Shown: in pieces, positions 34,838 to 45,571 of the stretch
How positions within the stretch are numbered: the first letter of the stretch is position 1
Layout: each line of letters starts with the position of its first letter
DNA from: Collybiopsis luxurians FD-317 M1
Taxonomy: Eukaryota; Basidiomycota; Agaricomycetes; Agaricales; Omphalotaceae
Assembly (NCBI GenBank): GCA_000827265.1
Contig: KN834764.1
Location: forward strand, 467,041 to 531,040
Reading direction: 5' to 3'
Length of the DNA stretch: 64,000 bases
Translations under genes and position numbers: made by a program
The notes under the pieces: model-generated
The model's input: the letters and a program-made list of their open reading frames with translations, nothing else
Told to the model about the DNA's origin: nothing
Database searches by the model: none

Positions 34838-36571
34838 TTAGTCGACATACTGCAAATCATCTGCATTTGCATTTTCCCATAAAAGAACTATTCGATCGGC
34901 CAAAAGCTTGTCCAATGTCTTATTATATGCGCAAAGAAGCGACGGCCGTTGTCGGGCAAAAAAATAAATGCGCAATGTAACAAAAACCCACAAACGATCG
35001 TCACTATCACGCTCGAACGATACCTTGACCTTCAAGAATTGATTTCATGAATGAAGCGACAGCTTAACATGCCAAACGAAGTAAGAAAACTCACTACGTG
35101 GATGTTCAGCACTTGTTTTTGGATCGAATGAACAGCTCGGAAAAGTGTTTCGGTAATGTATGCATCGATGACATATTGCTGCCCGTCAAGAACTGCTGGA
35201 CTTGTAGCACATTCTCGAATGATCATTTGAACAGCTAGATAAGGCTTCAGCGCCAAATTACTCCTATGTAATTTCTTGTGCCGGTCTATTGCTTGTTCGA
35301 GAAGATCGTTGGAGCTGGAACGATGGAGAATGAACGTTTAAAACCAGTAAAAATAGGACATACCCATCTAATGCAGCTACTTTTCTCGGGAACTCCTTCA
35401 CCAACATTTTTGCTATATGTCTTGGCAGACAGTAAAAGCTGTTCCTTGATCCGTATCGTACGATATTGAAGTCAATCATTAGCCAGTCAGCGCTGTATGT
35501 GAGTTCGAAACATTGTAAAGCGATACCATCCGATTCCCGTCGCTGACTGTCTTTCCAACAGATCATTTGGCTAAACCGATCGGTGAAAGAGCGCGACGTG
35601 AAGATAGAAAACGGACCGTCCAATTCGAAGGCTTCATTAGCACTGGGGAGAAGTGGTCGACCGTCATTAACGTGATGATCAATCAGCCACCTCACGTATT
35701 GACAGATAGCATGCTGCGGAAAGTTGCTGTTCGATGGGCGCATCACAACCGTCGGTCGAATATCCAACGTACACAGCGGGAACATGGAATATGCTCCTCG
35801 ATGCGTGAGCACATTCATATCCGTTGCTGTAACACATTAGTAAATTACATCTATTGGAACACAACAAACCCTTACTAGTATATTGCATGCGAATCAGGTC
35901 AGCTAATGGACTTTGAACACTACCGACTAAAACGATGCATCGTGCGATCGAAAAACTTTCTTGCGAGCGTCGAATGAAGTGCCACCTACGGTTGTCCGGA
36001 GAAGTAGTATGGAATTCATTTCCTTGTTGAAAGATTTCCAAACTCCGTCTCCAACTACCTGGACTTGCGCTACCATCTTCGTAACCGATTTCGATGAGCC
36101 ATTTTCCAACTTCTGACATGAATAGCATAGAGCAATATATCGTCATGCTGATCCCGGATCTGTTTCTTGACACAAATTCCTTGGCTAGCGCATCTCCAAT
36201 CAGAAACGTCGTTCGTTCCTATAGAAAATATATCACTTTTTTTCACCCAAGCTGATTACATAGTAAACCTACCTGAATCCGTTCGAATTCGAGAAATTGC
36301 TCTGCATCAAAGAATCCGCTAAGAAACCGTTGTAAATTGTACGATTTCCATTCGTATCTTGCTACCATCGTTCCGTAATATCGACATGACAGACAAAGAA
36401 AATAATGATCCACGCTGTTGAGGTACCGAAGGAAAAAATCATCGCAGACTGTTGGACTTTCGCATACAATCAATATTAGATACTCAAGAACAACAAAGCA
36501 AATCAGGAACCGAAAACCTACAGCAGCAGTGCAGAAGAAGTTTGATAGATTCTGCGCCTTATGGACTCCAT
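34838..36571 (-). CDS. F-box/nucleotidyltransferase-like family, copy D (most complete)
   Basis: 465 aa without internal stops; best reference copy of the local family. Exons: 36571-36522, 36456-36273, 36218-35876, 35826-35364, 35263-35098, 35029-34838; introns 65, 54, 49, 100 and 68 bp, all in phase. F-box-like N-terminus: LLLPTVCDDFFLRYLNSVD, then CRYYGTMVARYEWKSYN. Core: FLIGDALAKEFVSRNRSG and GKWLIEIGYEDG; the expected DxD of a nucleotidyltransferase fold is absent (SMTIYC). Then MNVLTHRGAYSMFP, FELTYSADWLMIDF, and a C-terminal domain (LLCAYNKTLDKLLADRIVLLW) also seen in copies B and E. The F-box suggests docking to SKP1; what it targets is unknown. Confidence 0.75.
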
Positions 36572-36911
36572 GGTGCGTCTGATTCATAAACTTTCACTGG
36601 TAAAGCATAAGTACGAAAACAGCGAGACGTCTTCCCATCATACCGCAAGGCTGCATGATAGAGATATTTCTTGATGTCTTATTGCTTCCTTTCTATTGGA
36701 TAGCGTTGTTCCTCTTTCTTCCATGGCGCTGCGGAGACACGGTGCACTGCGGTGCAAATCCCAACTCCGCCGAAGCGCCACCTCTCATACGTAAATTCTG
36801 TTTTTGGTACCTTTCATTCCTCCCTCCGCTGGTCGTCGGTATGTAGATACCGCAATGATACCATGTCTGCCGTCTAACGCGCTTATCACCTTAAGTGAAG
36901 CTACCGCTTAA
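36572..36911. other. Divergent promoter region
   Basis: 340 bp between the start of copy D (minus) and the next plus-strand gene; no gene seen. Confidence 0.5.
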
Positions 36912-38527
36912 ATGTCCCTTAAATGTCTCTCACTTCACCATTCAAACTCGCTGGATTTCGACGCCATGTCGCGGGAATTGAAACGCACTTTACCCGCTGG
37001 TCTTTCAATCGACGTCCTTAGTACCATTATGAAGATGCAAGATGTCCCTGGAATGAGCAGGTTCAGCAAATGCTCCTCCTCACTTTGCGCTCTTTCGATT
37101 CCTATTTTGTGCTCCCTCTTTTCCATTCCCAATGCAAATGTGTGCTTCAGCGCATGGCTATTCTGGAGAAATTGTTCCCTGAAAGAGCGAAATCTTATTA
37201 CTGGTCTAACTTGCGGACAGAAAGTTTATCATGGCGACGGCTGCCTCTGCTCGCAATGCACGGAGACAGGGGGCGACAGGTACTACCTATGTTGGGTGTG
37301 CGTTCACGATATATTGGTATCTTCTACGCCCATTCTCAACGTATGTTGGCGTCATCCTTTCATTCCGGTCACTCATTTGTTTCTCAATAGCTGTCATTTT
37401 GCGGTCTTTCGTTGCCGTATGCATTTTATCACACTGCACGCTCTTGGCAACAACATGTTATGTTATCCATCTCCGGATGCACTCTTACCGCCTGGAGAAG
37501 GTCTTTCCGAGTGCGAGCGCGCACGGTCGAATTCCATCTCAATTCCTGGTATCATCTCGACGAACAACCGTGGCAAGACAGACATTCATGGACAGGTTTT
37601 GGACTAGAGTTATCCTTTTTAAAATGCTGCGATGGCCTCACAGAGGCTGTACTTCATTGGTGTCCTGAGACGGCATGGATTCTCGCCGACTATCATGCAT
37701 TCGCATTGTCTCAACTGGAGCGCACTCTGGGTTCAGTTCCTCGATCCCTTCTCACATCAATGCACAATGAACTTGCTCGAACTCCTTTTCCGAACACGTT
37801 GACGTACCTTGGAGTTGAAGTCGATGACGATTCCGTGGCTCAATTGTGCGATGGTGATTGCAAAAAGCTCGCAGAACTCATCGGGCCTCTTTTGGCTCAA
37901 ACTCCCGAAATACACCGACTTCACCTGTGCAGATGTTTTCCCAGATTGCATCGACCAATCATCACCTACAATCCGCAGCGAGCACTGCAAGAGCTTCTCG
38001 GTCCTGTTTTGATTGTTCGCTCGTTAATCGCTACAGAACAAATCACAAACCTCTTCCTTACCGACTGGGGAATCAAACCAACCGATGTCATTTCTCTTCT
38101 CACCGTTGCTCCGAGTCTCACACAATTAGAGACATATTTACAGGAGTGGGACATCGACGTCCTGAAGGCGATAATTGCCAATTCGACCACGATCAAACAG
38201 ATCCATCTCTGGTTCCAGCATGGCTCGATAGTTGAGGTACGTGTTAGAACTTTCGTTCCAAACATTAACTCATCTTTTGAATAGGACGCCGACGCAATTT
38301 TTTGGTTGCTGTTAAAAGCTAGCGAACTCGAACATCTTACGCTGTGCAATGTTGGCTGTAATTTTGACTCGTATGACGATGGTCCCCGTCGATTTACGGT
38401 TCCGTCGCACTTAAAATCTGTTCGGTTTTCTCTAAGCTCTGTTTTCCAGAACTTGCAAAACCAATGGCTTCTGCTCTGCAAGGACTTATGCGATGTGAAG
38501 CGCATCTCATTCGACAAAGATACCTAA
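36912..38527 (+). CDS. F-box-like/LRR-type protein
   Basis: 505 aa as modelled: exons 36912-37340, 37391-38236, 38285-38527; introns 50 and 48 bp, phase 0. Residues about 28-70 look like an F-box (LPAGLSIDVLSTIMKMQDVPGMSRFSK... split by conserved LP, I and L positions). A cysteine-rich patch follows (CLCSQC, LCWVC). The C-terminal two thirds has repeated leucine-rich turns such as LTYLGVEV, IHRLHLCRC, ITNLFLTDW, LEHLTLCNVG. This is the usual architecture of SCF substrate receptors. The first exon is the weakest part: alternative frames also run open there, so an extra intron is possible. No close relationship to the five-copy family was seen. Confidence 0.65.
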
Positions 38528-39309
38528 TATAAATTAGCCATAGCGAATCGACGCATAGTGTATATTTAAAAACAATCATGTATTCCTTCCACTGCATTCA
38601 AGCTTCTCGTTTCAATTCTAATTTTCACCGCTGGCGACTGGGAACTCTCCGCAATGGCTCTCACCATTATCTCAGAAACTTGCTGACAGTCACAGCCGGC
38701 TTAAAACATTCCTTCTACGCTTTTGGAAGTTCCGGACAAAGTTCATTTGTTTGAAACTACAATTTCCATTTCTGAACTGAACATTTCAATGGTCTACTGA
38801 CTGCAAATCGAGGTACTAAGGAACAGACAACCCGCAACAATAGTTACTTGTACCTCGTTCTTTCCGGTAAATTCCTTCATTACATATCTGTGCGATATAG
38901 TATAGCTACCGGTAACAGTTGGAGTATGTACGTGGGGAAATGTAAATCGACGTACTCGGGGAGTTCAATGCTCAATACATCTCACACGAGTGTGCGGTAG
39001 CCTGACGCTTCGCTGTCAGAAAAGCGAAGAAGAAACTACCACAAAAAAAATGATTCATAAAGTTTTCCACAACTTTCAGATCTTTCCACCTTGAACACCT
39101 CATTGTTTTTTGCATATGAAACAGCATAGCAGCTCTTTTCATTTTTTTTCAAACAACAGTGACGAGAACCACAACATATTCGCATTTCTTTTATACCATC
39201 AATATCGAAATTACAACGTATAGCTAGAATGAAACGGCGACTTTCTCTTCGAAAACCCCCTTTCTCCACCAAAACAGAGAGGCACCGTGACCTCAAACCC
39301 TGTGGTCGC
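38528..39309. other. Intergenic, convergent 3' regions
   Basis: No gene or repeat recognised. It lies between the 3' ends of the LRR-type gene and RNR2. Confidence 0.5.
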
Positions 39310-40722
39310 TTAAAACTCTTCGTCCAACACTCTGATAGAACATCAGATCATCTACTAAGTGAACAAAGAAACTGCTTAAACACCTACAAAATTCTGGATG
39401 TCTGTCCACGCGACGCCTCGTCAGAATGCCTCACAGCAGCTTTCCCATACTCAGATACACGTTTTTCAAAAAAATTTGTTTTCCCCTCAAGAGAGATCAT
39501 TTCCATGAAATCAAATGGGTTAGTAGCATTATAGAATTTCCTGTTCCCCAGAGCAACAAGTAAACGATCAGCGACGAATTCGATATACCTGCACATTAGT
39601 TCTGCATTCATCCCAATCAAATTCACCGGCAGCGCATCTTCATTTCAACGTCAAACCTGTCAACTCAGAAGATATACTGTAAACGCACCAGTTAAAAATT
39701 CTTGTTCGATTGACACCGCATCCGAAATGATACGTTCCACGATGGTCGGGTGAGGCCGACGCTTGAGCGACTTGAACACTAAACATGCAAATTCCGTATG
39801 CATCCCTTCATCGCGGCTGATCAGTTCATTCGAAAAAGTCAGTCCAGGCATTAAACCGCGTTTCCTCATCCAAAAAATAGACGCAAAAGAACCAGAGAAA
39901 AATATTCCTTCCACCGCGGCGAAAGCGACAACACGCTCACCAAACGCCGATTCTTCACTTTCAATCCAACGTAAGGCCCATTTTGCTTTTCGTTTAATGC
40001 AAGGGATAGACTCCATTGCGTGGAAGAGAAAGTCACGTTGCAGAGGATCCTTGATGTATGTCTGCAAAAGCAAAGTATACGTTTCTGAGTGAATATTTTC
40101 CATCATAATTTGAAACCCATAAAAGCATCTTGCTTCTGCAACTTGAACTTTCTTCGAAAAACGAAGAACTAGATTTTCATTTACAATACCATCCGCAGCG
40201 GCAAAAAATGCCAAAACACGAGAAATGAAGAACCGTTCATTATCATTCATACGGTGTTCCCAATCGCGCAGGTCTTTCGACAAATCAATCTCTTCTGCTG
40301 TCCAAAAAGACGCTTCCGCTTTTTTGTACATTTCCCAAAGCTATGAAGAAATCATTAAAGAATCCTGCTTTGATCACCGGCAAATTCATCGTACCTCAGA
40401 GTATTGGACCGGAAATAAAAGAAAACGACTTTCCGACTTTTTCAACAATGGTTCTTCGCCTATTGCACCACAGAAGCAATGATTAAGAACGGATCTGTCA
40501 GCAAACCAAAAAAAAAACAAAAAAAAACAAAGAAATACACAAGCACTACTACATACATTCTGGTATTTCGACGTATCCCACAAAATGCTCGTTGGCCTCA
40601 GCATCTAGCCATGTTGGTTTGTAACTTTCTTCCGTCTTATCTTCTTCCTGGTTGGGCCCTGAAACGGAACTTGTCGACAGCTCGGCGATAATATCAATTC
40701 GCGAATCTACTGGAGTCGACAT
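39310..40722 (-). CDS. RNR2: Ribonucleoside-diphosphate reductase small subunit
   Basis: Cytosolic R2 subunit; makes the diferric-tyrosyl radical used by the large subunit to convert ribonucleotides to deoxyribonucleotides. 384 aa. Exons: 40722-40557, 40459-40395, 40340-39689, 39637-39388, 39331-39310; introns 97, 54, 51 and 56 bp, all in phase. Seen: [44 protein letters not shown] (two metal ligands E and H plus the radical Tyr) and [11 protein letters not shown] (E and H ligands). The 22 nt last exon restores the acidic C-terminal tail LDEEF with terminal Phe that binds the large subunit. Length is normal for fungi. The upstream ACGCG at 40784-40788 could be an MBF-type cell-cycle element, common for RNR genes in other fungi; this is only a single motif. 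Confidence 0.97.
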
Positions 40723-41165
40723 CGCACTCAGTTGCTTTAATGAAAGTTAACGTTTTGCGCCGGTCAAGATTTCGAAAACGAAAACGCGGAAGGCACTGAA
40801 CTTCAAAAAATTCGTCATACGTCACTTATATATCAGACGTCTGTCGCTATTCTTACCGTAACCATCAAAGCAGGTCTTGCAGCACGTACCCAAAAGCATT
40901 CGCGAATAGTAATGGCATCCCGTTTTCACCACGCATATCACCGTTGCTTTTCATCGCTTTCTACAACGATAGACTGTCGATGTTTCGGATGCATCATGAT
41001 CACATTCAAACTTGTGGCTGCGACATTGCATTGCCCATATCGCGTCCGCGACCAATTTCACTATAGCGTGGGCTCCACGTCCACTTTTCACTAAATAAAC
41101 CTGTCACACCACTGTGAACTATTTAAGGTGTCTTCCTTTCAATCTTTTCTGTCGCAGGTTCACAA
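40723..41165. promoter_or_regulatory. Divergent promoter between RNR2 and the next gene
   Basis: 443 bp between two start codons on opposite strands. Contains ACGCG at 40784-40788, about 62 bp upstream of the RNR2 start. No gene is supported inside. Confidence 0.45.
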
Positions 41166-42772
41166 ATGTCTCACATTCAGGAACATTACAAAGAGCTCCT
41201 TGAAGATACGGTTTACTTGGGAAACCCTCATCCGTTTCCCGTGTCATGTCAATGGTACGAACTCGATCGCATGAAGAGGTACTGCTGGAGCTCACCACTG
41301 AGCGATCAAACACCTTCGCCGTTGTTCCTTACCATTGTTGGCCGCATGAGTGCGAACCTAAATAACACTGGTATCTTCGGCGGATGGACCGTTCGCAGTC
41401 AGTTCAAGCCACAGCGCGCTCGCCGGACCTTTCTACTCGGAGCTCCCCTTGCAGGAACTCTTCGAGAGCATTGGCCAACGGCCGTCTCGCACCTCAAGAA
41501 AATTCAAAATCAAGCTACAACAAATAGTACCGACGTTCGGTATCTCTTTCTCGACGATGACAGTTCGCCACTCAACTCCGTGATTCGTATCGGTTCGGGT
41601 GTTTTCCGGGTAAGTACCTCGCATCGTTGCTGAAACAAAACCGATCATACCCAATATGGTTGTAGGATCTCGCTCCACATGAAGCCCTCGATGGTAATCT
41701 AGTCGTGACATTGAAATATAAAAGCAGCGCGCTGATATCATTGTCATTTCCCTCTTTTCAATAGAAAACCTTGTCGCTGCTATTCCATCATCCAAAAAAG
41801 AAGACTCTGAATGGCTCAAAATTTCACAAACAAAAGCACTTTGTGACCTTGTAGCTTTCGCCGAAGATGGTTCTTCCATTCCCTTACGTAGAATCAGGAG
41901 CGCTATATCCGGTTCTCTTGTAAAAGTGACCTTTAGTTTAAGATGCTGGAGATACAGTCGTTCCGATCCATTTTCCTTCGCTGCTGACGTCTCGCGCATC
42001 GACATTATCCAACCAGCCTCAGAACACAATACCCTCACTCCTTTTGTCTTCTCCAACATTACCTCTGTGGATAATCTTCACAACGGTAAGTGTTGTGATC
42101 GTTCACATACGACCTCCTTCAGGATTTTCATTCTGTCCAGAGCCCATGGCTTCACAACTTAATTCTGTAACCATGCAAAAACAACAACCCCACATATCCT
42201 CCCCGACTGCAAAAGCAAATGACAACAGCGGAACACCATCATCTCCTGAAAAAATGTCCGACATAACTCCTCCAGCTCCAACCGAAAACGATGCCACTAT
42301 GACAAAATCATCTTGTGAAATAGTCATCCATAACGACACAGACCACACCGCCGAAACAAGTCAAAAGTCACTTCTCTTGAATTCTCCAGAAGCGCCGCAA
42401 CCACAATATCAGCATGAGCAAAAACACATTCCAAATGTATCGTCTTCCGCCGCAGACATTCCTCTCCCTACAGCTGCAGAATTTCAAGCGAAGGAAACTT
42501 TCTGTGTGTAGAAACAGTCGCATACCACTGTTACCGGTCAAACTTCATTCACAGGTGCAACTGAAGAATCCGTTCCGACCACAACAAAGACTATTATATC
42601 CCCTACAAAAGGCATCTTCTTTTCTCACTACTTCAGATGCAGTCTGATCTTCTTTCGTCGTATAACTAGGTCAAAGAAAGCGACAAGAAAACTGACACCC
42701 CGTCGGCGAGCCTCCCTTAAAAAAGACCAAAGCCACTCACTAGCAGAGTCAGGGTCATCCGCAGAACGTTAA
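41166..42772 (+). CDS. Hypothetical protein, globular N-terminus and polar basic C-terminus
   Basis: Family not recognised. Exons: 41166-41609, 41666-41693 (28 nt), 41765-42085, 42123-42503, 42555-42772; introns 56, 71, 37 and 51 bp; all phases agree and total 464 codons. Residues 1-265 look folded, with many aromatic and beta-type stretches (LFLTIVGRMSANLNNTGIFGG, split by polar loops; GSLVKVTFSLRCWRY; RIDIIQPASEH). From about 270 the sequence becomes Ser/Thr/Pro/Gln-rich, ending in a basic segment (RSKKATRKLTPRRRASLKK). No signal peptide. The 37 bp intron is unusually short and should be treated with caution. Shares a promoter region with RNR2 but no functional link is implied. Confidence 0.6.
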
Positions 42773-43518
42773 AATGAATTCCACCAGCGTCGTGCCTTAG
42801 TATCAATCAGAAACAAAACAGCACTGGGTATCGATTACATACCAAAGTAATACTTCTCACTCTATGTATATCATTAAACTGTTCATTCCCCCCGAAATAC
42901 TAGCTTCAAAAAATAAGCAGAAGGTCATCTCCCGTTGTAGTGAGTTTGTCAGTGCATCTCAGCTTCAGCCGTTCACTCCGTAAATCCTTTCCTTTTCCTT
43001 TTCTTTCTCCGGCGTTCCATACTTCAGTCGTAGTTACTTCGTTAATTAGTTATTCTGTACCTTAGTTCCGCTCCACATCTGCAGCATGCGATGGGCATCG
43101 TACCTAATTACATAGATGGAAATGATACAATAGTAAATGTAATTCAGAAGTACCTCCATCTATTGCAGTTTGCAAATACCATTTCAAAGCCTTTCCTGAG
43201 AAACTCACCGACTTTTTTCAAGCATATAATCCTCAACTTCTTTCCAAGTAGCTTCATCTGCAACACCAGCGCTCAGTTCTTCACACTCAATAATAGCGAA
43301 AAATGCACAAGATTATTCCAATGCTCAATCGGAACTATATAGAACTTTCTTCGCAATTACAACTATATACAAATTTTGCCAAATATCATGCGATTTCCAT
43401 TTCTGCCAAATGCACCGGCGTATGTCATGTTCATTCAACCAAGTGCCATCAACTTTGTCTGGTTACGCTACTCAAGCAGTGAGCAACCCAAGAGTCTCGA
43501 GAACAGTTTTCATCATAA
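42773..43518. other. Intergenic
   Basis: No gene supported; the plus strand is pyrimidine-rich. Confidence 0.4.
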
Positions 43519-45571
43519 TCAACTTCTTCGTCTTGCCTCATCGTCCCCGCCATAGCTAAACGCATCCGCATACGAAGACGGCACAACTGTTCCTTCCACA
43601 TCTCGGAACAAAACACGACAAACCCCAGGCTCTCCGGAACAATACCCATCGTAGCTCGAAGAATAATTTTCATTGCTTCTCGCAGCTAACTGCTCGCGTT
43701 GTACACTTGACGATCCATCCATATGTGTCACCAACGCATCCCAGATACCTCCTAATTCACTGCGAAATCAATGACTATAAACTTCATTCTGAAATATGAA
43801 ACACCTACGATACACATCAAACCCCGATGTAGAACCAGCATCTCTTCTAAATCTGTCGTAGGAATAATTTTGTCGCACAGGGTGAATGACCGCGTCCGTC
43901 AATGTCTCACCGAAGAAGTACGACGGCGACGGACCATAGTATCCGTTCAACGCAGAATAAAATGGATTGTTCGCTTCACCGTACGACGTACCCGATGCGA
44001 CGCTTGAAAAATAGTGTCTGGATTTGTCAAGATGGTAAGAGTCATCTTCCCGCTGGGAGTGCTCAGCTACCGGTGCAAAATTGTGTGTAGAGAGTGTTTC
44101 GTCTGCTGCTCCGGTCAGCCCAAATGGAAAATGACTTCGATTCTCGGTCCCGCTGTATACCGTTCGAAAACCTGAGTCCGACTGTGAACAGCTCGATGGC
44201 ATCCAGTTCGAACAAGGCATTGTCCGGTGCCAGTCCTCAGCGATTGTTATCAAGTTTTCTCTCCCAACGGTTTCATCTTTCGCTGCATTCAGGCCCGATC
44301 GAGAACCACCACCATCTTTCTGCCTGTAAAACAATGGACAATCTGAGTTGGAAGATGACCATCTAGATGGAATCCAACTAGGATAGTTCGCTTCGCCTGA
44401 GAAGTCTCCACTTGCTGATTTGGAATGGGATAGACGGTCGTTTTCATCTTCTCCTTCCCAATCACACTCTTTTTCGTATCTCCCTTCCAAACCTTCTACA
44501 ATGCAAACCACATCTTCAACACGCTGCTACAGAGACCAGGGAAACAACGCGGGTCAAACTCAATCCACCCACAACGCAAAACCCTCACTTACGCGTTTTT
44601 TCCCGAAACCTTCTTCTTTTCTTCGCAGAGGCTGGTCCTGTTTCCTTTTCCATGAACATCCGTTCCTGGCCTGAATAGATCTAGAATCCTCCTAAACACT
44701 CATGAGCAAAAGCCCGCCAACATCACACAAAAAAAAAATCTTACAGCGGACATCGAAGCAATCTCTTCTACAACGTCTGTTACCAGACTCTCTTCGGCAT
44801 TTTCCTTATGCCATTCAAGCAACCACTCGTACTGTTCGTCACTTATTTTCATCAGCTCCATCACCCTTAATCTTTTCATCACCAGCACCCGACTGCAATT
44901 CACGTACTGAGAGCACCTTTGGCATTGTAAAGCTGTCGGTTTAATGATACACCATTTTCCTTTCGCAGTGCACTGTAAACAACCCTACATTGTTTAACTG
45001 TCAGCCAATTCCTCTCCAAAATCAGTTACCGAGAACCAAATTTACTTACAACATCTTTGTATTTTATGTTGAACGCTCGTCTCTCCTTTTTCGAACCCCG
45101 TTTTCCATAGATAACTTCAAACAGCATTTTTAACTCGTCAGTTGCCCACTCTGCGTCTACTTCAACTGAAGAACTGTGACTCCCACTGTTGATATCTTTG
45201 CTTGCATGACTTCTGCCTTTGTTCCGGTAAGGTGATCTTTGCACTTCTTCCAACTCGGAAGCGGTAAGATCCAAGCGAGACCCCGACTTCATCACAGGAA
45301 CGCGAACGCGATTTGAACGAACAGACTGCCCGTCCACCAACAACATGCGCCTTGAATCATCTCTTCCAATGGGCACGCCCCCGGCGCAAACTTGAGTACA
45401 ATCGCGTCTTCCGTCAAACGCAGAAGCAGTACATTCGACAGCACCGGAGAGAACAGAATCATTCGACTGAGGATTAATTCCATTCGTACCATCACCAATC
45501 AACCGACCAGACGGTATACCACCCTGACGGAAGAAACCCAGCTCGTCTAAACCGTCACAATCCGCATCCAT
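43519..45571 (-). pseudogene. Zinc-cluster protein with long polar tail, copy G, TGA within the tail
   Basis: Paralogue of the gene at 27.1-29.0 kb. Exons: 45571-45050, 44984-44745, then from 44680 through a basic segment (AKKRRRFREKTRK, likely nuclear localisation), and a Ser/Tyr/Asn/Gly-rich tail from about 44,510. Using the acceptor TGTAG at 44,985, exon 2 opens with GCLQCTAKGKWC and continues CQRC...C, giving C-x2-C-x6-C-x8-C-x2-C-x5-C, exactly the spacing of the paralogue. The helix MKISDEQYEWLLEWH follows. Exon 1 ends with EWATDELKMLFEVIYGKRGSK, again shared. TGA at 43768-43770 ends the obvious frame, but the same frame continues for 82 further codons of the same composition, to 43,519. 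It may end normally at 43,768, or be interrupted there. Confidence 0.65.

Noticed and set aside
8846..43770. Reassignment of TGA as a sense codon to explain in-frame stops
   Set aside because: TGA is the natural terminator of the SKP1-like, reductase and small zinc-cluster genes in the same window, and one of the internal stops is TAG.
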